From: Streptomyces sp. ITFR-16
GTDB taxonomy: Bacteria > Actinomycetota > Actinomycetes > Streptomycetales > Streptomycetaceae
Length of the DNA stretch: 64,000 bases
Reading direction: 5' to 3'
Assembly: GCF_031844705.1 (NCBI RefSeq)
Contig: NZ_CP134609.1
Location: 5,518,001 to 5,582,000 of the forward strand
Positions 42,901 through 51,337 of the stretch are shown one piece after another. The notes under the pieces are model-generated. The model did no database searches and was not told where the DNA came from. It saw only the letters and a program-made list of their open reading frames with translations. The first letter of the stretch is position 1. The number at the start of each line of letters is the position of its first letter. A program made the position numbers and the translations under genes.

Positions 42901-43977
42901 TTACGCGGTGGGTACGCCCACCTCCGACCACGCCTTGAGGACCGCTTCCGCCTCGTCGCCCTCGCCGAAGCGGCTGCGCGCCGCCGCCGCAGTCAGACGG
43001 GCGAAGTCCGCGAAGCTCGCGTCCACCGCCAGCTCACCACCCGTGAGCACGTCGAACCAGAGCTGTCCGGCGCGCTCCCAGGAACTGCCGCCGAGCGCGG
43101 TCGCCAGCAGGTAGAAGGCACGGTTCGGGATGCCGGAGTTGAGGTGCACCCCGCCGTTGTCGTCGCCGGTGTGGATGTAGTCGTCCATGGACGCGGGCTG
43201 CGGGTCCTTGCCGAGCACATCGTCGTCGTACGCCGTGCCCGGTGCCTTCATCGAGCGCAGCGCCACGCCCTGGACGCGGGGCGCCAGCAGTCCGGCGCCG
43301 ATCAGCCAGTCGGCCTGCTCGGCGGTCTGGCCCAGCGTGTACTGCTTGACCAGGGAGCCGAAGACGTCGGACACCGACTCGTTGAGCGCGCCGGACTGGC
43401 CGTAGTAGCTCAGGTTGGCCGTGTACTGGGTGAGGCCGTGCGCCAGCTCGTGGGCGATGACGTCGATGGCGACGGTGAAGTCGAGGAAGATCTCCCCGTC
43501 CCCGTCGCCGAAGACCATCTGCTCGCCGTCGAAGAAGGCGTTGTTGTACTTCTCGTCGTAGTGCACGGAACCGATCAGCGGCAGTCCGTTGCCGTCGATC
43601 GAACGCCGGCCGTAGGCGCTGAGCAGCAGTTCGAACGTGGCGCCGAGGCCCGCGTACGCGCGGTTGACGCTCGCGTCGGACGTGGGCTCCTCGCCCTCGG
43701 CGCGGACCTTCGTACCCGGCAGGTCCGTGCCGTGGCGGCAGTCGTAGAGCGTGCGGTCGGGTTTGCCGGTGCGCTCGTCCTCCGGGACGGGGGCCACGGC
43801 GGACCGGGAGAAGGCGGTCACCTGGCGGCGGGTGCGCCGGGCGGCGTCGGCCTCCAGGGTGCGGCGGGCCGGGCCCGCGAGGACGGGGTCACTGGACTGG
43901 GACAGCTTGTCGAGGACATGGGGCGGCACGATGGTGCAGAAGACGGGGTGGAACCCGTACTGAGATCGAGGCTGCAT
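42901..43977 (-). CDS. M4 family (protealysin-like) metallopeptidase
   Basis: A zinc metallopeptidase of 358 residues with no signal peptide, so probably made inside the cell. The N-terminal HPVFCTIVPPHVLDKL fits the short precursor motif of protealysin-like enzymes. The catalytic motif is HELAH (176-180, with Glu177), the third ligand is Glu200 in ALNESVSD and His278 lies in GGVHLNSGIPN. The C-terminal helical domain ends at a typical VGVPTA. It is transcribed with the downstream emfourin gene. Such cytoplasmic M4 enzymes and inhibitors are known to occur together, and their role in Streptomyces is not settled. Confidence 0.93.
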   Translation of the reverse strand: MQPRSQYGFHPVFCTIVPPHVLDKLSQSSDPVLAGPARRTLEADAARRTRRQVTAFSRSAVAPVPEDERTGKPDRTLYDCRHGTDLPGTKVRAEGEEPTSDASVNRAYAGLGATFELLLSAYGRRSIDGNGLPLIGSVHYDEKYNNAFFDGEQMVFGDGDGEIFLDFTVAIDVIAHELAHGLTQYTANLSYYGQSGALNESVSDVFGSLVKQYTLGQTAEQADWLIGAGLLAPRVQGVALRSMKAPGTAYDDDVLGKDPQPASMDDYIHTGDDNGGVHLNSGIPNRAFYLLATALGGSSWERAGQLWFDVLTGGELAVDASFADFARLTAAAARSRFGEGDEAEAVLKAWSEVGVPTA

Positions 43978-44063
43978 ACACACGACTGTGGCAGTGCGTG
44001 ATCGCCATGTCACTGGTTGCCACCAGGATTGACGAAATAGAGTGATCGGTCACTGTTGGCCGT

Positions 44064-44092
44064 TTCGACCGCCCGGTCCCGCATACTGATAC
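44064..44092 (+). promoter_or_regulatory. Possible leuA promoter
   Basis: TTCGAC (44064-44069) and TGATAC (44087-44092) are spaced by 17 bp and lie about 45 bp before the leader peptide start. TACTGA (44084-44089) is an alternative -10. The match is modest. Confidence 0.35.
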
Positions 44093-44135
44093 GGCACCGA
44101 CGTCTCGGGCGCCCCTCGGCTAGTCTCGACGCATC

Positions 44136-44183
44136 ATGCGTTTCGGGCTGCTTCTTCTTAGCTGCCGCGGCGAGGGCCTGTAG
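44136..44183 (+). CDS. leuA leader peptide (MRFGLLLLSCRGEGL)
   Basis: A 15-residue ORF carrying four consecutive Leu codons (CTG CTT CTT CTT) and ending in CRGEGL. It lies 88 bp before leuA. Such leader peptides, with runs of Leu codons and a CRGEGL-like ending, are characteristic of actinobacterial leuA attenuation. CTT is a rare codon here and its use fits starvation sensing. Ribosome stalling would shift pairing in the following hairpins. Confidence 0.88.
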   Translation: MRFGLLLLSCRGEGL

Positions 44184-44237
44184 TCGTAGGCCGACCCCCT
44201 CCCCGCGGAGTCTGGTGTTGCAGCGACACAGTCGGCC
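44165..44237 (+). promoter_or_regulatory. Attenuator region of leuA
   Basis: Two pairings share this leader. CCGCGGCGAGGG (44165-44176) can pair with CCCTCCCCGCGG (44197-44208) with one mismatch, and GGCCGAC (44189-44195) can pair with GTCGGCC (44231-44237). The first overlaps the leader stop codon. Ribosome position on the leader ORF would choose between them. The exact terminator form was not modelled. Confidence 0.6.
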
Positions 44238-44271
44238 GTCCCCTTGCAGGACACCCGAGGAGCCCTACGCC

Positions 44272-46068
44272 ATGACCGAAGTGAATCCCGCGCAGACCCC
44301 CGCCTCGAACGCCGTGGGCCGCCCCACGCCGATCACCAACGCGACCGGGCTGCAGAAGCCGTCCGGGATGCCGGTCCACAAGTACGGCCGGTACGAGGCC
44401 GTCGAGATCCCGGACCGCACGTGGCCCGAGAAGCGGATCACCAAGGCGCCGCGCTGGCTCTCCACCGACCTGCGCGACGGCAACCAGGCCCTGATCGACC
44501 CGATGTCGCCGGCCCGCAAGCGCGAGATGTTCGACCTGCTCGTACGCATGGGCTACAAGGAGATCGAGGTCGGCTTCCCGTCCTCCGGCGAGACCGACTT
44601 CGCGTTCGTCCGCTCCATCATCGAAGAGGGCGCGATCCCCGAGGACGTGACGATCTCCGTCCTGACGCAGGCCCGTGAGGAGCTGATCGAGCGCACGGTC
44701 GAGTCCCTGCGCGGCGCCCACCGCGCCACCGTCCACCTGTACAACGCGACCGCCCCCACCTTCCGCCGCGTGGTCTTCCGCGGCACCAAGGAGCAGGTCA
44801 AGCAGATCGCCGTGGACGGCACCCGGCTGGTGATGGAGTACGCCGACAAGATCCTGGGCGAGGAGACGATCTTCGGCTACCAGTACAGCCCCGAGATCTT
44901 CACCGACACCGAGCTGGACTTCGCCCTGGAGGTCTGCGAGGCGGTCTGTGACGTCTGGCAGCCCGAGGAGGGCCGCGAGATCATTCTCAACCTGCCCGCC
45001 ACCGTGGAGCGTTCGACGCCGTCCACGCACGCGGACCGGTTCGAGTGGATGTCGCGCAACCTGTCGCGCCGCGAGTTCGTCTGCCTGTCCGTCCACCCGC
45101 ACAACGACCGCGGGACCGCCGTCGCCGCCGCCGAACTGGCGCTGATGGCCGGGGCCGACCGTATCGAGGGCTGTCTGTTCGGCCAGGGCGAGCGCACCGG
45201 CAACGTCGACCTGGTCACGCTGGGCATGAACCTGTTCTCGCAGGGCGTCGACCCGCAGATCGACTTCTCGCAGATCGACGAGATCCGCCGCACCAGCGAG
45301 TACTGCAACCAGATGGAGGTCCACCCGCGCCACCCCTACGCGGGCGACCTGGTCTACACCGCCTTCTCCGGCTCCCACCAGGACGCCATCAAGAAGGGCT
45401 TCGACGCCATGGAGGCCGACGCGGCCGCCCAGGGCAAAACCGTCGACGACATCGAGTGGGCGGTGCCGTACCTGCCGATCGACCCGAAGGACGTCGGCCG
45501 CTCCTACGAGGCGGTCATCCGGGTCAACTCGCAGTCCGGCAAGGGCGGAATCGCCTATGTCCTGAAGAACGACCACAAGCTGGACCTGCCGCGCCGGATG
45601 CAGATCGAGTTCTCCCGGATCATTCAGGCCAAGACCGACGCCGAGGGCGGCGAGGTCACGCCGGCGCAGATCTGGACCACGTTCCAGGACGAGTACCTGC
45701 CCAACCCCGAGAACGCCGCGGCTCAATGGGGCCGCGTACAGATCCGCTCCGGCCAGACCACGACCGGTTCGGACGGCCAGGACACGATCACCGTCGAGGC
45801 GACCGTGGACGGCGCGGACACCGTGCTGACCGGCACCGGCAACGGCCCGATCTCGGCGTTCTTCGAGGCGCTGCAGGCCATCGGCATCGACGCCCGGCTG
45901 CTGGACTACACCGAGCACACCATGAGCGAGGGCGCGAGCGCGCTGGCCGCCTCGTACATCGAGTGCGCCATCGACGGAAAGGTCCTGTGGGGCATCGGCA
46001 TCGACGCCAACACCACCCGGGCCTCCCTGAAGGCGGTCGTCTCGGCCGTCAACCGCGCCACCCGCTGA
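44272..46068 (+). CDS. leuA: 2-isopropylmalate synthase
   Basis: First step of leucine synthesis: acetyl-CoA plus 2-oxoisovalerate to 2-isopropylmalate. The 598-residue enzyme is of the long LeuA type. The HMGL TIM barrel includes LSTDLRDGNQALIDPMS (63-79), the metal motif SVHPHNDRGTAVAA, and GCLFGQGERTGNVDLV. The C-terminal regulatory LeuA-dimer domain (about 470-595) would bind leucine. ATG 44272 is preceded by GAGGAG. Expression is probably attenuated by the leader peptide. Confidence 0.96.
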   Translation: MTEVNPAQTPASNAVGRPTPITNATGLQKPSGMPVHKYGRYEAVEIPDRTWPEKRITKAPRWLSTDLRDGNQALIDPMSPARKREMFDLLVRMGYKEIEVGFPSSGETDFAFVRSIIEEGAIPEDVTISVLTQAREELIERTVESLRGAHRATVHLYNATAPTFRRVVFRGTKEQVKQIAVDGTRLVMEYADKILGEETIFGYQYSPEIFTDTELDFALEVCEAVCDVWQPEEGREIILNLPATVERSTPSTHADRFEWMSRNLSRREFVCLSVHPHNDRGTAVAAAELALMAGADRIEGCLFGQGERTGNVDLVTLGMNLFSQGVDPQIDFSQIDEIRRTSEYCNQMEVHPRHPYAGDLVYTAFSGSHQDAIKKGFDAMEADAAAQGKTVDDIEWAVPYLPIDPKDVGRSYEAVIRVNSQSGKGGIAYVLKNDHKLDLPRRMQIEFSRIIQAKTDAEGGEVTPAQIWTTFQDEYLPNPENAAAQWGRVQIRSGQTTTGSDGQDTITVEATVDGADTVLTGTGNGPISAFFEALQAIGIDARLLDYTEHTMSEGASALAASYIECAIDGKVLWGIGIDANTTRASLKAVVSAVNRATR

Positions 46069-46105
46069 CCCGGTGCCCGAAAGGGCATGAAGTCGCACGG
46101 TCCGC

Positions 46106-46140
46106 GAACCCCGCCCACCCGTTTCCGGGGGGCGGGGTTC
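46106..46140 (+). terminator. Hairpin terminator after leuA
   Basis: GAACCCCGCCC (46106-46116) and GGGCGGGGTTC (46130-46140) form an 11-bp stem with a 13-nt loop, 38 bp after the leuA stop. Confidence 0.8.
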
Positions 46141-46282
46141 GGCCATCTCCGGACGGTTGTGACGGGCGAGGTGCTGACGCCACATCGTGGATGTGGTTAA
46201 CATCACGTCAACACGGCAATGTTGCCGAGGGGGGCACCTCCCGTGCCCTCGGGGCTACGGGGGAGTTACGGAGGCGTACGAC

Positions 46283-46987
46283 GTGCGGACAGCCCTGGGA
46301 GAACGCGCCATGAAGCTGCGTATCTGCGGCATCCGCACGCACTGGGACACCGTCGGTGACGGCGAGTTCTTCTGCCCCGGCTGCGGAGGCGACCGCAACT
46401 ACCGCCGTCTCACCGGACGTCGCCGCTTCACCTTCCTCGGTGTCCCGCTCCTGCGGCGCGGCACCGTCGGGCCGGTCGTCGAATGCGCGGCGTGTCAGCG
46501 GCACTTCGGCACCGAGGCGCTCGACCACCCCACCACCACCCGGTTCTCCGCGATGCTCAGGGACGCCGTGCACACCGTGACCCTCGGCGTTCTCGCGGCC
46601 GGCGGCACCACCTCCCGCACGGTCCTGGAGACGGCGGTCGACACCGTGCGCGGCGCCGGATTCGACGACTGCACGCAGGAGCAGCTCGCCACCGTCGTGG
46701 AGGTCCTCTCCGCCGACATCGGCCACGGCTCCGCGTTCGACCCCGCCGCCGAGGCGTGCGGCGCGGCCCTGGCCATCGAGCTCCACGAGGCGCTGGAACC
46801 CCTCGCCCCGCACCTCGCCCCCGCCGGGCGCGAATCGATTCTGCTCCAGGGCGCCCGGATCGCCCTCGCCGACGGCGGGTACAGCCCGGCCGAGCGCGAG
46901 GTGCTGACCACGGTCGGCGGGGCGCTGCGGCTGCGCGCCGAGGACACCGCCCGGCTGCTCGCCGCAGCGGCGCGTACGCCCTCCTGA
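46283..46987 (+). CDS. Zinc-ribbon / TerB-like protein
   Basis: A 234-residue protein of unknown function. Two CxxC-type knuckles in the first 80 residues (FCPGCGG and VECAACQRHFG) form a zinc ribbon resembling zinc-ribbon_15 proteins. The rest is an all-helical domain (about 85-234) whose two-lobed pattern, ending ALADGGYSPAEREVLTTVGGALRLRAED, resembles a TerB domain with its acidic Asp/Glu motif. Such proteins are seen in stress contexts. GTG 46283 with GGAGG nine bases upstream is used; ATG 46310 is an alternative. Confidence 0.8.
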   Translation: MRTALGERAMKLRICGIRTHWDTVGDGEFFCPGCGGDRNYRRLTGRRRFTFLGVPLLRRGTVGPVVECAACQRHFGTEALDHPTTTRFSAMLRDAVHTVTLGVLAAGGTTSRTVLETAVDTVRGAGFDDCTQEQLATVVEVLSADIGHGSAFDPAAEACGAALAIELHEALEPLAPHLAPAGRESILLQGARIALADGGYSPAEREVLTTVGGALRLRAEDTARLLAAAARTPS

Positions 46988-47018
46988 TCCGCCGGGCCGC
47001 AGGCCCAGTCCGCCTCCG

Positions 47019-47034
47019 TACTCCCCGGGGAGTA
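47019..47034. promoter_or_regulatory. Perfect palindrome TACTCCCCGGGGAGTA
   Basis: A 16-bp perfect palindrome 126 bp before the MMPL start, in an otherwise featureless intergenic region. The operon encodes a LuxR-type response regulator, so this is a good candidate for its binding site. Outer TCCG/CGGA words extend the symmetry imperfectly. Confidence 0.55.
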
Positions 47035-47159
47035 ACCGGAGCGCCGCACCCTCCCCGGAAGCAGTGCCGAAGTCGGTCCCGCGCGTGACGTCTCGCGCCC
47101 GCCGCGACGGAAGTCTGGACAGCACCGGACAACCGGACGGACGGAAGAGGGGGCCTCCC

Positions 47160-49286
47160 ATGAGGACCGCACAGGACACGGGCGAGAGCGCACGGAGCGC
47201 CGAGGAACGGTCGCGGCCGCACCGGCGGTGGCGTGCGCTGCCCTGGGCGATCGTCGCGCTCTGGGCCGCCGCGCTCGCGATCGCCGGACCGCCGGCGGGC
47301 AAGCTCGCCGACGTACAGCAGAACCGCGCCGTCGACTATCTGCCGGCGAGCGCCGACTCCACGCAGGTCGCCAAGATCCAGGACGCGCTGCCCGGCGGCG
47401 AGTCCACCGACCTCGTCCTCGTCTACCACCGCGAGGGCGGGCTGACCGCCGCCGACCGGGCCGAGGCGGCCCGGCAGACCGCCGCCGCGGCGAGCGGCCA
47501 CACCCTCACCGCGCCCCCGCGTGCCGTCCCCTCCCGGGACGGCGCGACGCTGATGTACCCCGTGTCCACGACCGAACCGGGGCAGGACGACGAGGCGCGC
47601 ACCGCGTTCGTCGACGACGTACGCGAGGTGGTGAAGGGGACCGGCGCACTGAACGCCGAGGTCGGCGGCCCCGGAGCGCTGACCGTCGACGCGCAGAAGG
47701 TATACGGCTCGCTCGGCGGGCCGCTGCTCTACACGACCGTCGCCGTCGTCGCGATCCTGCTGATCCTCATCTACCGCAGCCCGCTCCTGTGGCTGGTTCC
47801 GCTCGTTGTCGCGGGCGTCGCCGACGCCCTGTCCATGGGCGTCGTCTACGGCCTCAACCGGGGCTTCGACGTCACCGTCACCGGCCAGAGCTCCGCCGTG
47901 ATGACCATCCTCGTCTTCGGCGCGGGCACCGACTACGCCCTGCTGCTCGTCTCGCGCTACCGCGAGGAACTCACCCGCGTCGCCCGGCCCCACGAGGCGA
48001 TGGCGGCGGCGCTGCGCGGCTGCGGACCGGCCGTCCTCGCCTCTTCCGGCACCGTCGCCGCGGGCCTCCTGTGCCTGCTGGCCGCCGATCTCACCAGCAG
48101 CCGGGGCATGGGGCCCATCGCCGCCGTCGGGGTGCTGTGCGCGCTCCTGGCGATGCTGACGCTGCTGCCGGCCGTCCTGGTGCTGCTGGGCCGGCGGGTG
48201 TTCTGGCCGCTCGTGCCCGTCCACGGCACCGAGCCCCGCAGGCGCCGCTCGCTGTTCGCCGCCATGGGCGGCTCCGCCGGGCGCAGGCCCGTCGCCGTGC
48301 TCGTCACCGGCGGGGTCCTGCTGGGCGCGCTGTCGCTCGGGGTCCTCCGCCTTCCCGGCGACCTCAAGCAGGAGGACTCCTTCACCACCCGGCCCGACTC
48401 CGTCACGGCCATGGCGACGCTCGCCGGCGCCTATCCCGGCCGCTCCAGCCAACCGGTCACCGTCACCGCCCCCACCGAACGGGCCGGCAAGGCCCTCGCG
48501 ACGGCCCGCGCCACCGAGGGCGTCGCCTCCGCCGAGCGAGGCCGCAGCGGCGGCGGCTGGACCGAACTCTCCGTCGTCGCCGAGGCCGCGCCCGAGTCCG
48601 CGGGGGAGCGGGCCACGATCGAGGCTCTGCGCGAGCGGCTGCCCGGCAGCCACGTCGGCGGGCCCGGTGCCCAGCAGATGGACCTGGAGACGGCCAGCTC
48701 CCGGGATCTGAGGATCGTCGTCCCGCTCGTCCCGCTCGTCCTGCTCTCCGTCCTGCTCATCCTGATCGCCCTGCTGCGCAGCCTCGTCGCCCCGCTGCTG
48801 CTCGTCGCCGCCGTCGTCGCGGTCTGGGGCGCCGCCCTCGGCATCGGCGGACTGCTCTTCGAACCGCTCCTCGGCCTCAAGGGCACCGACCCCGGACTGC
48901 CCCTGCTCTCCTTCGTCTTCCTGGTGGCCCTCGGTGTCGACTACGGCATCTTCCTGATGCACCGGGTCCGCGAGGAGGCCCGGCGCGGCGCCGAACCCAC
49001 CGACGCGGCGCTCACCGCCCTGCGCACCACCGGCGGGGTCATCGCCTCGGCGGGGCTCGTGCTCGCCGCCACCTTCGCCGTCCTGACGAACATGCCGCTG
49101 GCGGGCCTGGTCGAAATGGGCTTCGTCATCGCCGTCGGCGTACTCCTGGACACCTTCCTCGTCCGCACCTACCTGGTGACGTCGGCGAGCGTGGCCCTGC
49201 AGCGCCGGATGTGGTGGCCGGGCGCGCTCAGCCGTACCCCCGACGCACCGGAGCCCCGCGCGCCGGAACTTGTCGGGGCCCCCTGA
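47160..49286 (+). CDS. MMPL family transporter
   Basis: A 708-residue RND-type exporter of the MMPL class. Topology is typical: a first helix (LPWAIVALWAAALAIA), an external domain (about 50-175), helices 2-6 (GGPLLYTTVAVVAILLILIY, FGAGTDYALLLVSRYREEL with conserved Asp/Tyr, VLCALLAMLTLLPAVLVLLG), then the repeat with a second external domain (about 390-525) and helices 7-12 (FVFLVALGVDYGIFLMHRVREE). GTDYALLL and GVDYGIFL carry the proton-relay Asp-Tyr pairs. ATG 47160 is preceded by GAGGGGG. It heads an operon with a histidine kinase and response regulator, likely controlling its expression. Confidence 0.93.
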   Translation: MRTAQDTGESARSAEERSRPHRRWRALPWAIVALWAAALAIAGPPAGKLADVQQNRAVDYLPASADSTQVAKIQDALPGGESTDLVLVYHREGGLTAADRAEAARQTAAAASGHTLTAPPRAVPSRDGATLMYPVSTTEPGQDDEARTAFVDDVREVVKGTGALNAEVGGPGALTVDAQKVYGSLGGPLLYTTVAVVAILLILIYRSPLLWLVPLVVAGVADALSMGVVYGLNRGFDVTVTGQSSAVMTILVFGAGTDYALLLVSRYREELTRVARPHEAMAAALRGCGPAVLASSGTVAAGLLCLLAADLTSSRGMGPIAAVGVLCALLAMLTLLPAVLVLLGRRVFWPLVPVHGTEPRRRRSLFAAMGGSAGRRPVAVLVTGGVLLGALSLGVLRLPGDLKQEDSFTTRPDSVTAMATLAGAYPGRSSQPVTVTAPTERAGKALATARATEGVASAERGRSGGGWTELSVVAEAAPESAGERATIEALRERLPGSHVGGPGAQQMDLETASSRDLRIVVPLVPLVLLSVLLILIALLRSLVAPLLLVAAVVAVWGAALGIGGLLFEPLLGLKGTDPGLPLLSFVFLVALGVDYGIFLMHRVREEARRGAEPTDAALTALRTTGGVIASAGLVLAATFAVLTNMPLAGLVEMGFVIAVGVLLDTFLVRTYLVTSASVALQRRMWWPGALSRTPDAPEPRAPELVGAP

Positions 49287-49318
49287 CAGTGCCCCGCCCC
49301 GTACCGGAGGATGGCCGC

Positions 49319-50599
49319 GTGCCCCCAACCACGAGCCGTCGCGAGCGCGTTCTGGCGGTCGTCAACCGCGACCCCATGCACGCGCCGCACCGCACCCGCA
49401 CCGACGCCCTCGTCGCCGTGGGCGCCGGTGCGCTCTCCGCCGCCCTCGCCCTCACCGGCGACGCCGCCCACGCACCCGGGCCGCTGGGCTGGCTCCTGCT
49501 CCTGGGCAGCGCCGCACTCCTGGCGTGGCGGCGGCGCGGCCCCGTGCTCACGCTCCTCGCCATGGTGCCGCTGCTGGCGCTCTACCACGGCGCCGACCAT
49601 GTGCACACGGCTCCGATGCCGCAGACCTGGATCGCGCTCTACACCGTCGCCGTGACCGGCCGCCCGCTGCGCACCCTGCTCGTCGGCGTCGGCGTGACGG
49701 CCGTGATGGTGACGGTGGTCCTCGGCATCAGCACCCACGACGGGCTCGAACTGCTGCGGATCTCCGGGTGGATCGTCGCGGTGCTGTTCTGCGGGGTGGA
49801 CGTGCGCATCTACCGCCAGTACGTCGCCTCGGTGCTGGAGCGCGCCGAACGCGCCGAGCGGACCCGTGAGGAGGAGGCCAGGCGGCGGGTCGCCGAGGAG
49901 CGGCTGCGGATCGCCCGCGATCTGCACGATCTGCTGGCCCACAGCATCACGCTCATCGGGGTGCAGACGTCGGTCGCCTCGCACATCCTGACCGTCGACC
50001 CGCAGCGGCTGGACCGGCAGGCCGTCGCCGCCTCGCTGGACGACATCGCCGACACCTGCCGGGAGGCCAGGGCGGAGCTGCGGACCACCCTCCAGGTGCT
50101 GCGCGACACCCGCCACGACAGCGGCCCGGACCCCGAGGGGCCGCTGCCCGGCCTGGCCGCCCTGCCCGGTCTCGTACGGGCCGCCGAGGCGGCCGGGGCG
50201 CGGGTCGACCTCCGGGTCGGCGCCCCGGCCGGCCGCCTCGCCCCGGCGACCGGGGCCGCCGCCTACCGGATCGTCCAGGAGTCCCTGACCAACGCGGTAC
50301 GGCACGCGGGCGCCGGAGTCCGCGTCCGCGTCGTCGTCGAGCCCGTCCCCGGGGCCCTGCGCGTCACCGTCACCGACGACGGCACCGGCCCGGTGGACGA
50401 CGGCTCCGCCCCCGGGTTCGGGATCCTGGGGATGCGCGAACGCGCCCGCAGCGCGGGCGGCACCCTGGACGCCGGACCCCGCCCCGGCGGCGGCTTCGAG
50501 GTGTCGGCCCTGCTGCCGTCGCCCGAGCGTCCGCCGGCGGGGGAACACGAGCGGGGCGAGGAACACGCACCGGCACGGGAAACGGAGGCGGCCTCATGA
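49319..50599 (+). CDS. Sensor histidine kinase (NarL/DesK-like)
   Basis: A 426-residue membrane histidine kinase. The N-terminal ~150 residues hold four to five helices (DALVAVGAGALSAALAL, LGWLLLLGSAALLAW, LLVGVGVTAVMVTVVLGI, GWIVAVLFCGVDVRIY), a short coiled coil (RAERAERTREEEARRRV), the HisKA_3 motif RIARDLHDLLAHSI with phospho-acceptor His203, and a C-terminal HATPase (VQESLTNAVRHAG; GFGILGMRERARSAGG). GTG 49319 is preceded by GGAGG. The gene starts 32 bp after the MMPL gene and overlaps the regulator by ATGA. Confidence 0.92.
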   Translation: MPPTTSRRERVLAVVNRDPMHAPHRTRTDALVAVGAGALSAALALTGDAAHAPGPLGWLLLLGSAALLAWRRRGPVLTLLAMVPLLALYHGADHVHTAPMPQTWIALYTVAVTGRPLRTLLVGVGVTAVMVTVVLGISTHDGLELLRISGWIVAVLFCGVDVRIYRQYVASVLERAERAERTREEEARRRVAEERLRIARDLHDLLAHSITLIGVQTSVASHILTVDPQRLDRQAVAASLDDIADTCREARAELRTTLQVLRDTRHDSGPDPEGPLPGLAALPGLVRAAEAAGARVDLRVGAPAGRLAPATGAAAYRIVQESLTNAVRHAGAGVRVRVVVEPVPGALRVTVTDDGTGPVDDGSAPGFGILGMRERARSAGGTLDAGPRPGGGFEVSALLPSPERPPAGEHERGEEHAPARETEAAS

Positions 50600-51279
50600 T
50601 CAGGGTCCTGCTCGCCGACGACCAGACGCTCGTCCGGGCGGCGTTCGCGATGCTCGTCGGCTCCGACCCGGACATGGAGGTCGTCGGCGAGGCCGCCACC
50701 GGCCTCGAAGCGGTCGCGCTCGCCCGCTCGGCCCGCGCCGACCTCGTCGTGATGGACATCCGGATGCCCGAACTCGACGGCATCGAGGCCACCCGCCGCA
50801 TCGCCGCCGACGAGGACCTGGCCGGGGTGAAGGTGCTGGTCCTGACCACGTACGACACCGACGACCACATCGTCGAGGCGCTGCGGGCCGGGGCCTCCGG
50901 CTTCCTGGTCAAGGACACCCGGCCCGCCGACCTGCTCGCCGCGATCAAGACCGTGGCCGCGGGCGAGGCCCTGCTCTCGCCGGGCCCCACCGCCCGGCTC
51001 ATCGCCCGGGTCCTCAGCGCGCCCCGCACCCCGGCCGGCCCGTACCCCGGCGGCCCGGACGTCCTCTCCGACCGCGAACGCCAGGTCCTTGCCCTGGTCG
51101 CGCGCGGCCTCAACAACACCGAGATCGCCGAGAGCCTCGGCCTCAGCCCGCTCACCGCCAAGACCCATGTCAGCCGGATCATGGGCAGACTCGGCGCCCG
51201 CGACCGGGCCCAGCTGGTGATCGTCGCCTATGAGTCGGGGCTGGTCGTGCCCGCGGGCGGCGGCGCGGCGGGAAACTGA
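50596..51279 (+). CDS. LuxR/NarL-family response regulator
   Basis: A 227-residue two-component regulator. The receiver domain holds LLADDQ, the phospho-acceptor Asp54 in VVMDIRMPELDG and the KDTR loop. The LuxR HTH (about 155-215; LSDRERQVLALVARGLNNTEIAESLGLSPLTAKTHVSRIMGRL) is complete. ATG 50596 overlaps the kinase stop. The likely target is the MMPL operon itself through the palindrome upstream. Confidence 0.94.
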   Translation: MIRVLLADDQTLVRAAFAMLVGSDPDMEVVGEAATGLEAVALARSARADLVVMDIRMPELDGIEATRRIAADEDLAGVKVLVLTTYDTDDHIVEALRAGASGFLVKDTRPADLLAAIKTVAAGEALLSPGPTARLIARVLSAPRTPAGPYPGGPDVLSDRERQVLALVARGLNNTEIAESLGLSPLTAKTHVSRIMGRLGARDRAQLVIVAYESGLVVPAGGGAAGN

Positions 51280-51337
51280 CCGGACCGGATCACGGGGGCG
51301 GGCCCGGCGCGCCGCCCGCGTACCGGACAATGGGGCC

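Noticed and set aside
46557..49328. A 923-codon antisense frame over the MMPL gene
   Set aside because: Same codon-bias artefact; no recognisable domain.
47228..50599. A 1,123-codon forward frame that seems to join MMPL region and kinase
   Set aside because: The first two thirds are an out-of-phase shadow of MMPL. Only the part from GTG 49319 is a real kinase.
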